The notes below the pieces were generated by a model, which saw only the letters and a program-made list of their open reading frames with translations, searched no databases and was not told the origin of the DNA. DNA of 46,918 nt, taken from Azolla pinnata. Lineage: Eukaryota > Streptophyta > Polypodiopsida > Salviniales > Salviniaceae. The position numbers and the translations under genes are program-made. How positions within the stretch are numbered: position 1 is the first letter of the stretch; the number at the start of each line of letters is the position of its first letter. Positions 41,076 through 46,918 of the stretch are shown here, in pieces. Location: NCBI GenBank assembly GCA_037176905.1, contig JBBBWG010027257.1, positions 1 through 46,918 of the forward strand. Reading direction: 5' to 3'.

Positions 41076-44000
41076 TCAGGATTTCCTCCCCTCATGCCGG
41101 TGATGTGAGCGTGATCGATGTTCCTCATGTTTACTCCTCTGCAACATAAAACAGGACCTCGTAAAATTCTATAAAACATACGGTCGTAAAATGGTAAGGA
41201 GGCAATTTCAGTTTTCAATCCATTAGTTATCTTGTCTGTGAAATGTAAACCCTATATTGTTTCTTTCAAGTCTAATAGAGTACAATCCATGATTAAGTTC
41301 GCGCCCAAAGTATGCAGAGAGAAATGGGCAGAAAACACAACAATGTGCATGGTTGAAATCTTTTAGGATGACTAGTATCATAAAAGAAAACCAGGTCATT
41401 ACAAATGGCACAAATCTAATGTGTAAATCATGTTAATTGAAGTTTGTTTCTGGTATAAAATGAGTTAAGATTTCGTGGTCACCCAAATGATGGAAAGATT
41501 GAGCATTCAGTTTGTGCCTAGTATTAAATTCTACTGTTAGCTATACTGTAAAAAAAGACATGTGTAGGGATTAAGCAGTCTGGATATTCATACCTTTTTT
41601 GATCGGTGATGCTTGTGACTCCTATCTTTATGCTTTCGTGAATGCCGATGATCCTTCTTTCTCTGATTCCGTCTTTTCTTCCTCCTTGCTGAATCATCAC
41701 TGCTATCATCTGAGCTGGCGCTTTCTTCGGAACTTAATGCATGCTTTCTCTTGTCTCTAAAACTCACTATCCCATGTGTCTCATCACCTAGCAGATTAGC
41801 ATTGTCTTTCTGCTCCTCAAACTTAGTTCTTGTATCAGCATCAAACTGCCCCTCCATTTCTAATACATTTTTACTGGACAATGAATCACCTTGTGCAGCT
41901 CCATCTGAGCCTCCAACTTCTTTTCCAACAAGCAACTTGCCACTCACCTGAGAAAGACTACTAGGTAAATGCCTATATTTGACATTTTCCAGGAGCTTGG
42001 ATGAGCTCTCCATAGCATTCACATGCGGTACATGTTCCTTGCTTTTCCCTTTTGGGTTTAGGGTGGTAGGGGGCACCTTCAATCCTAACTCTTTCCCAAT
42101 GGAGGCCAGAAAATCTCCTGCCTCTAAACGGTTCAGTGCTGCTTGGGCTGCTTGGGCTGCTTTATCCCCACTCACTGTTTCATGAACTTCAGCATCTCCT
42201 TCGATGTCTTCTTCATCTGAGAAAATAGCCTATATATAAAAAGATTAAAATATTAAAGCTGTAATACTCAGAATCAATCTAAAATCAGTTATACAGCTTC
42301 AAATTCCCCACCTTGTATAGATCGACTGGCTTCTCGATTATCTCACTTATGTTACTATCAACATCAACGTTCTCGACACCAACGGGATTGCTCTCAATTC
42401 CTGAAACTGAGGCAGCTCCGGAAATGACTTGGTTTCCCAGAGTAGTATCATTTGGTGTGTTTGTAAGAAAGATGAAGCTTTCAGTGCGACTCCTTGGTTT
42501 TGGAAGTGGAGGCGGCTATATTCATGGACAGAAGAATTTAATTGATTATGCCCCAAATAACATCCAGGGAAAGAGGATAAGAGAAACACAAACTAAAACC
42601 CTTTCTTATCATGCATTTACAACTACATACCTTGCCTGAATATGGATCAGGTAGGTTGAACCTCTTACAAACAAGTGGTGTGGGCCTCCATTGATTCTCT
42701 TCCCTTTTTGGATATGTTGGTGGCAACTCGACTTTTGCCAATCGCACTTCCTGAAGAAGGTATATGTCACAAAGATATCAGGAAATTTCATGTAAGAGAG
42801 ACGAGAACACCTTCTTGAGGCAGAAAATTAAAAAAGAAATCGTCATGACACTCTTTAATCACCTTCTGAAAAGTCTGCGGCACAAAACGGTCATTCATTA
42901 TGGACTGAAGATTTTTTGAAACAATAGCACTACTCGAGTCGCCAATAGCTGGCACATTTTTCCTCTTTAAAGAAATTTGGCAAGCAGCCTCAAACTCAAT
43001 AGTTTCCAAAGCTCGTTCTGACTCGGTCCATGCATTTCTGCCTGCTGCTTGTACACTCCGCAAACCACCTTCATATTTGTCTTTCAAAAACTGTTCATAT
43101 CTAGCCTGTTTTGCTGGATCGCTGGCAAAAGGCTGAAGAGTGTCTGATAAATCTTCGTTCTGCAGAAAAGAGCAAACACAAAGATCGTATGATTTTATAG
43201 CGGGTGGAAAGGTCATGAGACATGCATTAATTGGTAAGAGAACTGGACTGACATGACATAGCAATGGTATTGAGATCCTGTCCTTCATACATACCTCAGA
43301 TGCAGATTTTGTAAAAGAACTTGCAAGAGCTGATTGCAATCGAGTATGATCTTCTGAAGCTAGTAAGTTCAGACGACGTAAAGGAGTTTCCCCTAATATT
43401 TGACCACGTTGAGCAGAATCGAGAGATAACCGCTTATTATCTTTGAGTGAATCCTCTTTTCCGGTCTTCTTATGCTCTTCCCAAAGTCTCCGCTTGTAAT
43501 AAGCATGACCAGTACCTTCAAATAAGAACTCAAACATCGGGTTACTACTTCTCTTCTCCATGTATAGATTCTCAAGTTTTTGTCCACTCCTTGCAACAAA
43601 AGTAGCTAGACCATCAATGAGTTTACGCAACTGATTATCTTCCGGTGCTGCAACTTCAGCTGGCTCGGCATGTAAATGCAACTTTTCAGAATCAAGTGGC
43701 TCCTTAAATTTATGCACAACATCGAAGCCTGGGGGTACAATGGGAGGTGGAAATCTACCAAAGAACCAGAAAGCACTATTACTATTATTGTCCGTTCCAC
43801 AATGAAGACTGAATATCAATTCGATGATTCTATTTCCTTAATCCATGAAAGCTAAGCAGATTTGAGCAGTTAGAAAAAACTTCATCAAACTCCCAATACC
43901 ATATTTCAAGTTGGTACCATTGATCTAAACTGTTGAATCTTAAATTGAAGCTGAGTTGTATTGTTACCTCCTTCTACCAATCATATTTTTGGCTCAGGTT

Positions 44001-46918
44001 CCATTATCATAAAGTCATCTACAAATTCGAACCTCATTTGATGACATGAAATCTTAAGCACTAGTAAAAGACATGACTACACCAATGGAATCTTAATTGT
44101 TTTCTATTGAGCAATATTTCAAATCTGCACAATCATTTTTCTCAAATGTGCAGCAATAGAAAATCCTTAGAAATTATTATTTTGCAAACTGGGTTTTGAT
44201 TGTGAATAGAAGCTTACGATTCAACTTTAAATACTGAGATCGCTGCAGGTCTGAACCCTGGCAATATTCTATCCTTTGTTCTGGGTGAAACAAGCTGTTT
44301 CTGTGCCTTTGGCCTTGTTGCAAGTGATTCTTCATCACTTGGTACCATTTCAAGCTCTATATCTGCAGTCAAAATTAAGCAGATCATAATGATGCACAAA
44401 AAGCATACAAATAACTGACTATTGTAGTTATATAATGCTTGGTAACTCAATACAACGTGAAAAAGAAGGCAACAGGGACTTTTACATTGTTGATAAATTA
44501 AACACAGTCCGTTAAAAACACCTAAAAGAGGTTGTCATCACAATTTTTCAGGCTTACAACCCTTGTTGACTGAAAATGAAGGCATTATCTTCCTCCACCA
44601 AAGGTGCTTCCCTCATTTCAGAGATCCCACCATGTTGTATCGGCCCATGTGTTGGACATATTTCAGAGTCAGAAAGTTCACTGTATCTATGTTGAGAATC
44701 TTTTATCTCTAAATAACAGGCTACTTCTGACATTTATATTTCTATTTCTCAAAGATATGACACAACAATATACAATGTAATTTACTGTTTGGTCAAGAAT
44801 GAGCAAGGATTATAATTCAGAACCCAATTTGACCCCTTTCAAAACGTTATTTATATTTCTTATCTTTCTTTTACATCACATGTTTTAAGAAAGCAGGTAA
44901 AATTTTAAATCAGAGAACAAGAATGAGCAAGAATTATCATTGAGAAGATACAAAACCAGATGCCCTATCAAAAAACGAGTACCAAGTTGTTATAATATTT
45001 ATCAAATACATAAGTTTTATCTAATACACAATATTCGACAACTGTACCTGGAGCATAGATATCTTCGTCTTCCTCATCAAGTTCTTCAAGTGCACCGATT
45101 CCAAAACCACCTCCCATTCGTCCAACTGTCATTCATGATCAAAAGAAGTTATCGGTTATTCTGAAAATTATCTGGATGTAAAACGCTTCTGTGAATCTAT
45201 GAACATGCATACACAGAATACCATGCATTTACAAAGGATACATGTGTAGAAAAATCCATTTACTAGCAATAAGGTGGGGATAATTTGATCATGTTTTTCA
45301 GATTAACAATACAGATAATTTGAAGGTTGCAAAGGTGTATAATCTTATCATGCATTCTGTGTATTCAATGACTTGACTTCCTACACAATGCCCAATCGCA
45401 TGGATGTGATCTCTATAAAAAGGGCATTAGCATAGAGCTTATACATAACCACCATGAAGATAGCCGGGTATACTATAGAATAAATAAATTTATTTAAATA
45501 TATCTTGTAGAATATTAAGAGTAAACCTTATTTCAAGTGAGCCTGCTAATATAATCATGATCCAACTCATAACTTTTCTCTTATTACACATGTCAATGCA
45601 AACAAGTGAATACATTTTGAAGTCTGTTTAGACTAGCTACTATTGACATCAAGACAGACAAGATTCTAAATATATTGACACAGCCATAAAGCTGTGAAAT
45701 GAAGTGCTTCTATGTAATTGTTATCATTGATGAGTAATCCAATAGTCCATGCAAGCGACCATCTTTATCTCACAACACTATCATACAACTTAGACATGCA
45801 GGTAAAATATAATGCACAGTATAGACAACGCACCACATACATAATTGCAACTGTTTGTTGATTATTCACATACCATTGGGCCTGAACAAGCTTGGTTTGG
45901 CAGAGATGTTACGTTTATTTGATGAACCCTTTGATTTATCATATCCTTCTTGAGCATGTTGTCGATCTGGATAACCCATAAAAAAATAAATAAACACTGC
46001 AAGCTTATTGATTCGCCCAAATTTAAATTGACAGAATGAAAAATGTATATTCTTTTTACCACGAAATTCAGGTGCGTTTTGGAACGGGTCAAATCCAAAA
46101 CCATACCGGTCCTTCTTCGGATTGATTACATATATCTGTGAAATGGAAACTAGAATTAAGGTCCAGAATCTTAATTTCTAGGAGTTCACAGGCCTGAAAT
46201 CATGATTCAATGCCTTCATAAGCTCCTAGATTTTTCTAACTTCATACAGTATCTTTACTTTCAGAGATTCATTGTTAGTATATTTTCTTTGATTTGTACA
46301 AAGTATGGCTGATCTTAACCGAGATCTTCTATACTACACTATGGACACTGTATCAACCTACAGTTCTCCCCCTTTAGTCTCCAGGTTAAACACTATGCTA
46401 TCCTTTGATCATACATTAAGAATTCCAGCAGACCTCCAAATTATCGATGGTACAAAAGTTACATCAATAATCTGGTATATATTGGATAAGCTGAATTCCA
46501 ATGCACCTAGTGACAGATTTGCAATCAGTCACCATTCATCAGGAATTTTGTTTCATCAGAAATTTTGCTTCAAACTACTGAAACTCAAAAAACTTGTTTA
46601 CAGTGTTACAAATTTGAAGTAAAATATGTGCAATGGATTATGAGTTCTAATTTCTCATACCAATATGTCAATTTCGAAAGGTTCAAGTAAAGCATTTGAA
46701 AAGTTTAACATGTGCACAATGCTATTTTGACATATTAGATAACTCCATAAGCTCAGAAATAACACGTTTTATAGGTTGAGGCAATGTTTAGAGAATATGG
46801 CTTTTCTGTAACAATATAGACATTGGTCATACCAACGTAGCTTCAGATATGATCCCAGTATCCTGTAGTCCAGTATCATTGTCCTGATCAGGTTCCTGTT
46901 GTAATTCTGCACTTTCGT
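41076..46918 (-). CDS. TGH: TOUGH / GPATCH1-type G-patch and SWAP protein, 5' end outside window
   Basis: Nuclear RNA-processing factor; in Arabidopsis TOUGH acts with the microRNA Dicing complex and splicing. Eleven exons seen: 46918-46833 (partial), 46135-46060, 45966-45874, 45125-45048, 44362-44218, 43754-43295, 43159-42863, 42750-42631, 42515-42312, 42229-41594, 41138-41076. Frames join throughout, giving about 585 aa in the window. Order of parts: [38 protein letters not shown], a family block; [12 protein letters not shown]; a SWAP (surp) domain with [20 protein letters not shown] and [59 protein letters not shown] and a Lys/Arg/His/Ser-rich tail ending in HHRHEGRKS. The tail is like nuclear splicing factors. 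The N-terminal part, including the expected G-patch start, is off the right edge. Confidence 0.92.

Overview
This window is nuclear DNA of a land plant, and I found no evidence of a dedicated novel system in it. The genes are split by many GT-AG introns. A PLS-type pentatricopeptide-repeat (PPR) gene is present, a family expanded only in plants. The other proteins match plant families closely: UBP12/13, mitochondrial GrpE, secretory FKBP15, mitochondrial bL35, EME1, UDP-glucose dehydrogenase and TOUGH. A non-flowering land plant (moss, lycophyte or fern) is possible from the GC-rich intronless PPR gene and the compact spacing, but I cannot name the species. All exon coordinates below were worked out by hand from reading frame, splice sites and remembered family sequence; they have not been checked by RNA evidence.

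Layout, left to right. 1-2229 (-): N-terminal 743 codons of a PPR gene that runs off the left edge; a roughly 110-bp minisatellite covers its start and upstream region. 5223-15602 (-): complete UBP12/13 (USP7-like deubiquitinase), 32 coding exons, 1119 aa. 17474-20834 (+): mitochondrial GrpE, 5 exons, 315 aa. 22434-24383 (+): ER-lumen FKBP15 prolyl isomerase, 6 exons, 153 aa, with one GC-AG intron. 25738-28942 (+): mitochondrial ribosomal protein bL35, 4 exons, 155 aa. 29811-34038 (-): EME1, partner of the MUS81 nuclease, 10 exons, 799 aa. 34039-36800: microsatellite-dense divergent promoter region. 38798-40246 (+): UDP-glucose dehydrogenase, intronless CDS, with a likely 1.8-kb leader intron. 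41076-46918 (-): C-terminal part of TOUGH/GPATCH1, 11 exons seen, running off the right edge.

These are mostly housekeeping genes and do not form a pathway or cluster. Three encode or probably encode organelle proteins (PPR, GrpE, bL35), two concern protein turnover or folding (UBP12/13, FKBP), one DNA repair (EME1), one RNA processing (TOUGH) and one cell-wall sugar supply (UGD).

The unusual material is in the non-coding DNA: telomere-like arrays of two different unit lengths next to two genes, triplet GAA/TTC tracts close to five of six gene starts, an exact 27-nt copy of a UBP12/13 coding segment upstream of that gene, and a foldback with a GA insertion in one arm.
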